This document shows positions 58,278 to 64,000 of a DNA stretch of 64,000 nt, piece by piece; the first letter of the stretch is position 1, and every line of letters begins with the position of its first letter. The stretch spans positions 350,076-414,075 of the forward strand of contig NZ_FYEA01000004.1 in the NCBI RefSeq assembly GCF_900187605.1. Reading direction: 5' to 3'. A program made the translations under genes and the position numbers. Below the pieces are notes generated by a model that ran no database searches, was not told where the DNA came from, and saw only the letters and a list, made by a program, of their open reading frames with translations. This DNA is from Pseudomonas sp. Irchel 3H7. Lineage in GTDB: Bacteria > Pseudomonadota > Gammaproteobacteria > Pseudomonadales > Pseudomonadaceae.

Positions 58278-60005
58278 TCAGGCAGTCACGGTCTGTTCAA
58301 CCAAATGGCCGCTGTCGATCCGCACATGCCGTGGATGGAAGCGTTTCAGACTGCTACGATGGCCGACGCTGACAATGCTCAGCCCCGGTATCTGATCAAT
58401 CAACGCCTGATACAGCGTCGCTTCATCTTCCTCGTCCATCGCCGAAGTCGCCTCGTCCATGTACAACCACTGCGGTGCGTAAAGCAGCGCACGGGCGAAG
58501 GCCAAGCGTTGCTGTTCACCCGGCGAGAGCATGCGTTGCCAGTGATTGGCCTCGTCCAGCCGCGCGACCAGATGCGGCAAACGGCAGGTTTCCAGCACTT
58601 GTGCATAACGTTCAGACGCGTAGGTGTCACCCGGTTGTGGATAACTCAGTGCCTCGCGCAGGGTGCCGATCGGCAGATACGGCTTTTGCGGCAGGAACAG
58701 ATACCGCGCCGCCGGCAAGCGGATGTTGCCGTGCCCCCCCGGCCACAAATGCCCCATCGCCCGCAACAGCGTCGACTTGCCGCTGCCGGAACGGCCGCTG
58801 AGCATGACCCGATCACCCGGCTCCACGGTCATGTCGGCATTGGTCAACAGATGACGACCATCGGCCAGGTCCAGACCAAGGTTATGCACCTGCAGTTCGC
58901 TGCCCTGATTCTGCACGTCGATCGCCGGGGTGCGCTCTTCGTTGTCGGTCATGGCCTGGCGGAAACTCAGCAAACGATCACAGGTTGCGCGCCACGCGGC
59001 CAGATCCGAATACGCACTGATGAACCAGCTGAAATTCTCCTGCACGTTGCCGAATGCCGAGTTGATTTGCATCAGCTCACCCAGTTCGATCTTGCCCGCC
59101 AGATAACGTGGGGCCGCGACGATGAACGGGAAGATGATTGCGATCTGGCCGTAGCCGGAAGTGAAGAACGTAAGGCGCTTGGATACGCGCATGATGTCCC
59201 AGAAGTTGTGCCAGACCAGCCCGAAACGGCTGCTCAAACGACGATTTTCGTTCGGTTCACCGTTATACAAGGCGATGCTTTCAGCGTTCTCGCGCACGCG
59301 CACCATGGAGAAACGCAGGTCTGCTTCGAAACGTTGTTGCTGGTTGTTCAGGCCGATCAAGCGTCGACCGATCAGGTGCGTCAGCCAACTGCCGACGGCG
59401 GCATAAATCAGCGCACACCAGAACATGTAGCCGGGAATCTCGATGCCGAACACTTCGATGCTGCCGGAAACGCCCCACAAAATGATCGAGAACGACACCA
59501 GACTGACCACCGTGCGAATCAGCCCGAGGCCAAGGCTCAGGGTGTTGGCGGTAAAGGTGTTGAGGTCTTCGGAAATCCGCTGGTCGGGGTTATCGGTGTA
59601 ACCGCCCTGCTCCAGCTGATAGTAGTTCTTGTGGCCGAGCCAGCGCTTGAAGTGGTTCTCGGTCAGCCACGCCCGCCAGCGAATCGTCAGCATCTGCGTC
59701 AGGTACAGGCGATACACCGCGCCGAGAATCGCCACCGTGGCGATGCCGCAGAAATACAGGATCAACTGCCAGAACGCCGCTTCGTCCTTCTTTTGCAGAG
59801 CGTTGTAAAAATCCTTGTACCAACTGTTGATCCACACCGAGATCGCCACGCTGAACAGCGACAACGCGATCACGGCAATCAGCAATGTCCAGGCCTTGCC
59901 CTTCTCTTCGCTGCGCCAGTAAGGCGTGGTCATCGCCCACACTTTACGAAAAAACTGCCCGCGCACAGCATCGTTGACCGCGGAATATTCAGCGTTCTGA
60001 TTCAT
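58278..60005 (-). CDS. ABC transporter, fused membrane and ATPase (YddA/SbmA-BacA type)
   Basis: Half-transporter of the ABC-D/VLCFA-like branch (E. coli YddA, M. tuberculosis Rv1819c). The 575-residue protein has an N-terminal membrane domain (about 1-330) and an ATPase domain with Walker [10 protein letters not shown] near residue 402, the signature LSPGEQQRLAFARAL near 505 and Walker B WLYMDEATSAMDEED. The start MNQNAEYSAVNDAVRG is preferred over an upstream GTG or ATG. Substrate unknown; family members handle cobalamin, peptides or fatty acids. It is a single gene between repeat DNA and roxR. Confidence 0.9.
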   Translation of the reverse strand: MNQNAEYSAVNDAVRGQFFRKVWAMTTPYWRSEEKGKAWTLLIAVIALSLFSVAISVWINSWYKDFYNALQKKDEAAFWQLILYFCGIATVAILGAVYRLYLTQMLTIRWRAWLTENHFKRWLGHKNYYQLEQGGYTDNPDQRISEDLNTFTANTLSLGLGLIRTVVSLVSFSIILWGVSGSIEVFGIEIPGYMFWCALIYAAVGSWLTHLIGRRLIGLNNQQQRFEADLRFSMVRVRENAESIALYNGEPNENRRLSSRFGLVWHNFWDIMRVSKRLTFFTSGYGQIAIIFPFIVAAPRYLAGKIELGELMQINSAFGNVQENFSWFISAYSDLAAWRATCDRLLSFRQAMTDNEERTPAIDVQNQGSELQVHNLGLDLADGRHLLTNADMTVEPGDRVMLSGRSGSGKSTLLRAMGHLWPGGHGNIRLPAARYLFLPQKPYLPIGTLREALSYPQPGDTYASERYAQVLETCRLPHLVARLDEANHWQRMLSPGEQQRLAFARALLYAPQWLYMDEATSAMDEEDEATLYQALIDQIPGLSIVSVGHRSSLKRFHPRHVRIDSGHLVEQTVTA

Positions 60006-60101
60006 GGATAAGGCTCGATATAGAAAAGAACAGACACGCACCGATCATAGATGATCGGTGCGTTTTATCGCGAGGGCTGGCGATAGTCGTTCAGCGCAGG
60101 T

Positions 60102-60662
60102 TCAGCGACGAACCGGGCGCTTCTGCAGTTTGCGCTGCAGGGTGCGGCGGTGCATGCCCAGGGCACGGGCAGTGGCGGAGATGTTGCCTTCGTGTTCGGT
60201 GAGCACACGCTGGATGTGTTCCCATTGCAGGCGGTCAACCGACATCGGGTTTTCCGGCACCAGACTGTCGAGATCAGCATGCTCGGAGAGCAACGCGGCC
60301 AGCACGTCGTCGGCGTCGGCCGGTTTGCACAGGTAGTTGCAGGCGCCGCGCTTGATCGCTTCGACTGCGGTGGCAATGCTCGAATATCCGGTGAGAATCA
60401 CCACGCGCATTTCCGGGTCCAGCTCCAGCAACTTGGGCAGCAGTACCAGACCGGAATCGCCGTCCATTTTCAGATCGAGCGCAGCGTAATCAGGCAGATC
60501 GGCCTGGGCGATGGTCAGGCCTTCTTCGGCGGAACCGGCGGTGCTGACGCGAAAGCCACGGCGAGCCATGGCACGGGCCATGACGCGGGTGAAGGTTGCG
60601 TCGTCGTCGACCAGCAGCAAATGCGGCAGTTCTTCGCCTTCGACTTGGATTTCGTCACTCAT
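60102..60662 (-). CDS. roxR: Redox response regulator RoxR (RegA/PrrA family)
   Basis: DNA-binding response regulator controlling terminal oxidases and other redox genes. The 186-residue protein has a receiver domain (acid pocket D19-D20, phospho-acceptor D63 in ALDLKMDGDSG) and a Fis-type helix-turn-helix at the end (EGNISATARALGMHRRTLQRKL). The start MSDEIQVEGEELP has GGAG just upstream. It overlaps roxS by 8 bp. Confidence 0.94.
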   Translation of the reverse strand: MSDEIQVEGEELPHLLLVDDDATFTRVMARAMARRGFRVSTAGSAEEGLTIAQADLPDYAALDLKMDGDSGLVLLPKLLELDPEMRVVILTGYSSIATAVEAIKRGACNYLCKPADADDVLAALLSEHADLDSLVPENPMSVDRLQWEHIQRVLTEHEGNISATARALGMHRRTLQRKLQKRPVRR

Positions 60663-61917
60663 GTTGGTCTCCTCGGGCGCCGTGGGGCAGGCGCAGCTCG
60701 GTGAGCGTGCCGCCTTCCTCATGACTATAGAGTTTCACTGAGCCGCCGGCGCGTGTCACGCTGGCCTTGCTCAAAAACAGGCCCAGGCCGAAACCTTTGC
60801 CCTTGGTGGTAAAAAACGGTTTGCCGATCTGCTCAGCGATGGCCAGCGGCACGCCGGCGCCGTGGTCACGAATGCTGATGGTCAGGTTCTCGACGTCCCA
60901 GTCCAGGGTCACTTTGAGGTTTTCCGGGCAGGCATCGGCGGCGTTGTTGAGCAGATTCAGCAAGGCCTGGGTCAGATCCGGCGGCGGCGCCATGCGCGGC
61001 ACGGTGCCTTGGCCGAGACGGTGGAAGCGATAACTGGCCTCCGGACGCATCAGGTGCCAGCGGTTCAGCGCTTCATCGAGCCAGTCGGTGACGTCCTGCA
61101 TCTCGACCGCCAGACGCCGGTTGGCTTCAGCGGCGCGCACCAGTTGCTGCAAGGTTTCTTTGCAGAGTTTGACCTGATCCTGCAGCACCTTCAGGTCGTC
61201 CTGCAGCATCGGGTCGGGATGGTCCTGCTGCATTTCCTTGAGCAACACGCTCATGGTCGCCAGCGGTGTGCCCAGTTCATGGGCGGCGCCAGCGGCCTGG
61301 GTGGCGACGGCGAGCAATTGCTGATCACGCAGGCCTTCTTCACGGCGGATAGCGCGTAATTCTTCCTGACGGCGCAGCTCCTCAGCCATACGCGCGGCGA
61401 AGAAGGTGATCACCGCCGCGGCGAGCGCGAAGCTCAGCCACATGCCGTAGATCTGCAGATTCTCGCGGGCGACCGGCAGGGTTTCCAGCGGATAGAACCG
61501 CGTCAGCATCACCGTGTACAGCGCCAGCGCGATGCCGGAGAGGATCACCGAATAGCGCCACGGCAGTGTCACCGCGGCGATGGTCAGCGGTACCAGATAA
61601 TAGGAAACAAACGGGTTGGTCGAACCGCCGGAGAAGTACAGCAGCGCACTGTGGATCACCAGATCGCAGGCCAGTTGCAGCGCATATTCGAGTTCGGTCA
61701 CTGGCCACGAGGTACGCAAACGCACCGCGGTAAACACGCAGAGCAGCGTCGAGCAGCCAAGGGTCATTGCCAGTTGCACCCACGGCAACGGCAGCAGTTG
61801 CAGCCAGTAGGCCAGGCCTACAGAACCGGCCTGCGCGGCGAGCACCAGAGTGCGAATAAAAGTCAGCCGCCAGAGGTTCTGGCGAGTGGCGGAAGTCAAT
61901 TGTACGGGGGCGAGCAT
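60655..61917 (-). CDS. roxS: Redox sensor histidine kinase RoxS (RegB/PrrB family)
   Basis: Membrane sensor kinase that reads the redox state of the respiratory chain. The 420-residue protein has six N-terminal helices (about 18-175) with the quinone-binding motif GGSTNPF at 97-103, the phospho-histidine H213 in AAHELGTPLA, and a GHKL ATPase with LLNLLNNAADACPE and GKGFGLGLFLSKA. The start MLAPVQLTSATRQN follows GGAGAGCTC; the upstream extension of the frame has no family similarity. It precedes roxR in the same transcript. Confidence 0.94.
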   Translation of the reverse strand: MLAPVQLTSATRQNLWRLTFIRTLVLAAQAGSVGLAYWLQLLPLPWVQLAMTLGCSTLLCVFTAVRLRTSWPVTELEYALQLACDLVIHSALLYFSGGSTNPFVSYYLVPLTIAAVTLPWRYSVILSGIALALYTVMLTRFYPLETLPVARENLQIYGMWLSFALAAAVITFFAARMAEELRRQEELRAIRREEGLRDQQLLAVATQAAGAAHELGTPLATMSVLLKEMQQDHPDPMLQDDLKVLQDQVKLCKETLQQLVRAAEANRRLAVEMQDVTDWLDEALNRWHLMRPEASYRFHRLGQGTVPRMAPPPDLTQALLNLLNNAADACPENLKVTLDWDVENLTISIRDHGAGVPLAIAEQIGKPFFTTKGKGFGLGLFLSKASVTRAGGSVKLYSHEEGGTLTELRLPHGARGDQHE

Positions 61918-62038
61918 GAGCTCTCCTGATGAGCGCTCCAGGCGGATCGCACGGAGTATAACCAAGCCACGGCCTTGAGAGGCGAAAGTGCGGCAAACGA
62001 CCACATGGCGAAGACATCTTCGGCGGCTATAAGGGCCT

Positions 62039-62107
62039 CTTCGCGAGCATGCTCGCTCCCACAGGGGGGAATGCATTTCAAAGGTGGCAGCGAGCCTGCT
62101 CGCGAAG
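62039..62107. repeat. Inverted REP pair (GAGCATGCTCGCTCCCAC type)
   Basis: TTCGCGAGCATGCTCGCTCCC and CAGCGAGCCTGCTCGCGAAG are inversely oriented in the 317-bp gap between roxS and the SIMPL gene. Besides this pair I see only weak promoter-like sequence (TAGAGT at 62172) near the SIMPL gene. Confidence 0.8.
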
Positions 62108-62234
62108 GGCTGCACAGCTGACCCGCCGATGTGTATAGAAGTTGTAACTGGGCGAACCGGATCATAAAAGCTAGAGTCTGATGGTTTCACGCAGGCCCCC
62201 GAACCATCACCTGCGCCCTCATCAAGGAGCTTTC

Positions 62235-62951
62235 ATGCACACATTCCGCCGCAGCGCCGCCCTTCTCGCCCTGACCGTCGGCAGCATCGCCAGCCTTCCG
62301 GCCCTGGCCGCCGATGAGCTGCACTACAACCAGATTTCCCTGCGCGCCGAAGTCAGCACGGAAGTCGCCCGCGACCTGATGATCGTCACCCTCTACACCG
62401 AAGAGCAAAACACCGACCCGGCCAAACTCGCCGCCGACGTCAGCACCACCATGAACAAGGCATTGGCCCAGGCCAAGCAAGTCAAAGACATCACCTTGCG
62501 CCAAGGCAGCCGCAACAGTTACCCGATCTACGACACCAAAGGCCAGAAGATCACCGGCTGGCGTGAACGCGCCGAACTGCGCCTGGAAAGCTCTGACTTC
62601 GCCGCCCTGTCCAAACTCACCGGCGAACTGCTGGGCGACCTGAAAATGGGCGGCATGGACTTCGCCATCGCCGACCCGACCCGCAAGGCCAGCGAAGACC
62701 AGTTGCTCAAAGAAGCCGTGACCGCCTTCAAAAACCGCGCGCAACTGGCCACCGATGCACTGGGCGGCAAGGGTTACAAAATCGTCAACCTGAACCTCAA
62801 CAGCAACGGTTATCCACAACCGTACCTGCGCGCACCGATGATGATGAAAGCGGCGGCGATGGACTCGGCGCCAGTGACGCCAGAAGTTGAAGCGGGTACC
62901 AGCCAGGTCAGCATGACCGCCGATGGCTCGATTGAAGTGTTGATGCAGTGA
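62235..62951 (+). CDS. SIMPL-domain periplasmic protein (YggE-like)
   Basis: Exported protein of the SIMPL/DUF541 family, linked to oxidative stress tolerance in enterobacteria. The 238-residue protein has a signal peptide ending about residue 26 (PALA|AD), then the SIMPL fold with ISLRAEVSTEVARDLMIV, DITLRQGSRNSYPIYD and GYPQPYLRAPMMMKAAAMD. AAGGAG lies upstream of the ATG. It is a single gene with its own terminator. Confidence 0.9.
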   Translation: MHTFRRSAALLALTVGSIASLPALAADELHYNQISLRAEVSTEVARDLMIVTLYTEEQNTDPAKLAADVSTTMNKALAQAKQVKDITLRQGSRNSYPIYDTKGQKITGWRERAELRLESSDFAALSKLTGELLGDLKMGGMDFAIADPTRKASEDQLLKEAVTAFKNRAQLATDALGGKGYKIVNLNLNSNGYPQPYLRAPMMMKAAAMDSAPVTPEVEAGTSQVSMTADGSIEVLMQ

Positions 62952-62972
62952 TTTGAAGAGGGCTGAATGAAA

Positions 62973-63006
62973 AACCGCCGATCTGTGAAGGGTCGGCGGT
63001 TTTTTG
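62973..63006 (+). terminator. Rho-independent terminator after the SIMPL gene
   Basis: AACCGCCGA, a short loop region and TCGGCGGTT followed by TTTTT, about 20 bp past the stop codon. Confidence 0.85.
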
Positions 63007-63040
63007 TGCCTGGATTTTGTGGTGAATGTTCCGCCGCCAT

Positions 63041-63103
63041 CGCGAGCAGGCTCACTCCTACAGTTTGGAATGCGCTCCCTTGTAGGAGTGAGCCTGCTCG
63101 CGA
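63041..63103. repeat. Inverted REP pair (GGAGTGAGCCTGCTCGCG type)
   Basis: TCGCGAGCAGGCTCACTCCT and its complement, 20 bp apart, between the SIMPL gene and the convergent DUF6124-like gene. Confidence 0.85.
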
Positions 63104-63120
63104 AGAACGATAACGCGGTC

Positions 63121-63486
63121 TCAGGTCTGCGGATCAACCCGATCCAGCGCCCGATTCACCGCCAACTCGGCCAGCATGATGATCTGCTGAATCGCCAACG
63201 CCGTATTACGCTCGGGCCGGCCCAGTTGATCGGCAAAGTTACCGGTTAACGTGTTCGCCGACGCCAGTGATTCACAGGCATGCGCCAGCAGGCTTTCGGT
63301 GTCGATGTTTGGCTGGATCAGGAACATCGTGCTGGGTTGCCGGGGCTTGACCGGGTCGGGGCTGAGATAGAAATCCAGGGCGCGTTTGATGGCTTCGCGG
63401 GTTTTGATCTGGTCGTCGGCGCGGATGGCTTCTTCGAGTGGGGATGTGGGATCGATAGGGGGATCGGGGACAATTTTATCTTTCAT
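63121..63486 (-). CDS. DUF6124-like small protein
   Basis: A 121-residue soluble protein of a Pseudomonas-specific family (DUF6124/DUF3077-like by my recollection). The sequence has the typical order: charged N-terminus MKDKIVPDPPID, helical AREAIKRALDFYL-like stretch, TMFLIQPNIDTESLLAHACESLASANTL, and LAIQQIIMLAELAVNRALD. The start MKDKIV is chosen because the extension upstream is untypical. The protein appears all-helical after residue 65. The function is unknown. The leader upstream folds into a three-way junction (see below). Confidence 0.78.
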   Translation of the reverse strand: MKDKIVPDPPIDPTSPLEEAIRADDQIKTREAIKRALDFYLSPDPVKPRQPSTMFLIQPNIDTESLLAHACESLASANTLTGNFADQLGRPERNTALAIQQIIMLAELAVNRALDRVDPQT

Positions 63487-63541
63487 GAAAATCTGCTCGT
63501 CATTCGAGCCGCCCTTAGCCATTTCTCACGTGGCAAAGGGT

Positions 63542-63615
63542 GGCAGCTATGTGCGGAGTGAGAAACCGGTGAGCAGAAAACCGGCCAGACCGAAGTCTGC
63601 CCGCACACAGCCGCC
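63542..63615 (-). ncRNA. Structured leader element with three-way junction
   Basis: On the minus strand, GGCGGCTGTGTGCGG (63615-63601) pairs over all 15 positions with CCGCACATAGCTGCC (63556-63542), two as G-U/A-C type variants. Inside are a CAGAC-UUCG-GUCUG hairpin (63599-63586) and a CCGGT ... ACCGG hairpin (63584-63566). The element lies about 55-130 bp upstream of the DUF6124-like start. Further hairpins (ATTGCG ... CGCAAT near 63625-63653 and CGGGT ... ACCCG near 63688-63703) lie just upstream of it. It may be a regulatory leader or a sRNA; a 25-codon frame (63624 to 63547) also crosses it without a ribosome site. Confidence 0.5.
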
Positions 63616-63815
63616 ATAAGGCATTGCGACGGCTAATAAACCGGCCGCAATTATGGTCTTACTGGTGCTAGTTTCAAGCTCGGCGGGTTCTCACACCCGA
63701 TCACTGAACATTCAGCGACACCCAGAGCCTAGAGAGCGCACGTCCGACGGACAACCTGAAAACCTTGTGGGAAGGTTCTGGTTATCTGACACAGATTTAA
63801 ACAGCCAAAAGCCAA

Positions 63816-63878
63816 CCCTCACCCTAGCCCTCTCCCAGAGGGAGAGGGGACTGACCGTGGTGTTTGGGAGAGTTGCAG
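63816..63878. repeat. Partial CCCTCACCC repeat next to IS end
   Basis: CCCTCACCCTAGCCCTCTCC and GAGGGAGAGGGGACTGACCG match the left end of the 131-bp repeat family; similarity stops shortly before the IS3-type end at 63879, which suggests that the IS inserted in the repeat. Confidence 0.65.
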
Positions 63879-64000
63879 TGGTCAACTAATTCCGGACACC
63901 TCGATAGGTGGTTTTGACGCCATCGCCCGCTCGTAAACGGTCGGTGGCAGATATCCCAGTTTCGAGTGCAGCCGTTCGTTGTTGTAAAACCCAACGATGT
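63879..64000 (-). mobile_element. IS3-family insertion sequence, one end
   Basis: The element begins with TGGTCAACTAATTCCGGACA on the plus strand, which would be one terminal inverted repeat, and contains the 3' end of a transposase gene. It continues past the window edge, so the other end and the target duplication cannot be seen. Confidence 0.8.
63882..64000 (-). CDS. IS3-family transposase OrfB, C-terminal end (partial)
   Basis: The last 38 or so codons of a DDE integrase-type transposase. The GFYNNERLHSKLGYLPP motif is the standard C-terminal block of IS3-family OrfB, with the final catalytic region just upstream outside the window. The TGA lies 3 bp inside the IS end, typical for compact IS elements. 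Confidence 0.88.
   Translation of the reverse strand, partial: IVGFYNNERLHSKLGYLPPTVYERAMASKPPIEVSGIS

Noticed and set aside
63547..63624. A 25-codon frame (MPYGGCVRADF...) in the DUF6124 leader as a real small gene
   Set aside because: No Shine-Dalgarno sequence, and nearly every base is explained by RNA-like stems; left as a note for testing.

Overview
The window is a chromosomal segment of a Pseudomonas, most likely of the P. fluorescens group. The basis is: high GC coding DNA; a gene order (cysD-cysNC, algW, hisCDG-murA-ibaG-mla, kdsDC-lptCAB-rpoN-hpf-ptsN-rapZ-ptsO, fagA-fumC-orfX-sodM, pmbA-darP-tldD-yhdP-rng-maf-mreDCB-gatCAB, roxSR) that matches what I know of Pseudomonas chromosomes; and many inverted REP sequences of the 'GTAGGAGCTGCCG..GGCTGCGATC', 'GTAGGAGTGAGCCTGCTCGCGA' and 'GTGGGAGCGAGCCTGCTCGCG' types that litter P. 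fluorescens-group genomes. No tRNA, rRNA or CRISPR was seen.

Layout. 1-6.4 kb: 3' part of pta, a PlsC-type acyltransferase, the sulfate-activation genes cysD-cysNC and a NIF3-family gene. 6.5-10.6 kb: algW, then an accessory pair (TonB-dependent receptor plus DUF4198 periplasmic protein) behind a striking 49-bp palindrome. 10.8-18.7 kb (minus strand): hisC, hisD, hisG, murA, ibaG and mlaBCDEF. 19-26 kb (plus strand): kdsD, kdsC, lptC, lptA, lptB, rpoN, hpf, ptsN, rapZ and ptsO, combining LPS assembly with the nitrogen-PTS. 26.1-29.9 kb (minus strand): a Fur-boxed operon fagA-fumC-orfX-sodM-ZIP transporter, which supplies iron-free fumarase and Mn-superoxide dismutase under iron limitation. 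30-46.9 kb: pmbA/tldD peptide maturation proteases, darP, a nitrilase, yhdP, rng, maf, mreDCB and gatCAB. 47-49.9 kb: a short RlpA lipoprotein, a Ca2+/Na+ exchanger, a carboxymuconolactone-decarboxylase-like protein and an AEC transporter.

50-58 kb: a long tandem repeat array (four 131-bp units), then a complete galactarate pathway on the minus strand: GntR regulator, kdgD, alpha-ketoglutarate semialdehyde dehydrogenase, an MFS sugar-acid transporter and garD. Together they would import galactarate and convert it to 2-oxoglutarate. A shared 11-bp motif upstream of both kdgD and the regulator is a candidate operator. Two small unannotated-looking genes on the plus strand sit inside this cluster; they appear to be single Ig-like domains related to each other. 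58-64 kb: a YddA/SbmA-type ABC exporter, the RoxR/RoxS redox two-component system, a SIMPL-domain periplasmic protein, a DUF6124-like gene with a highly structured leader, and the end of an IS3-family insertion sequence running off the window.

Most of the window is conserved core. The parts that deserve a second look are the 7.7 kb palindrome with its metal-uptake-like pair, the paired orphan Ig-like genes at 56.4-57.3 kb, the three-way-junction RNA-like element at 63.55-63.62 kb, the 131-bp repeat family, and a probable ATT start codon for mreC.
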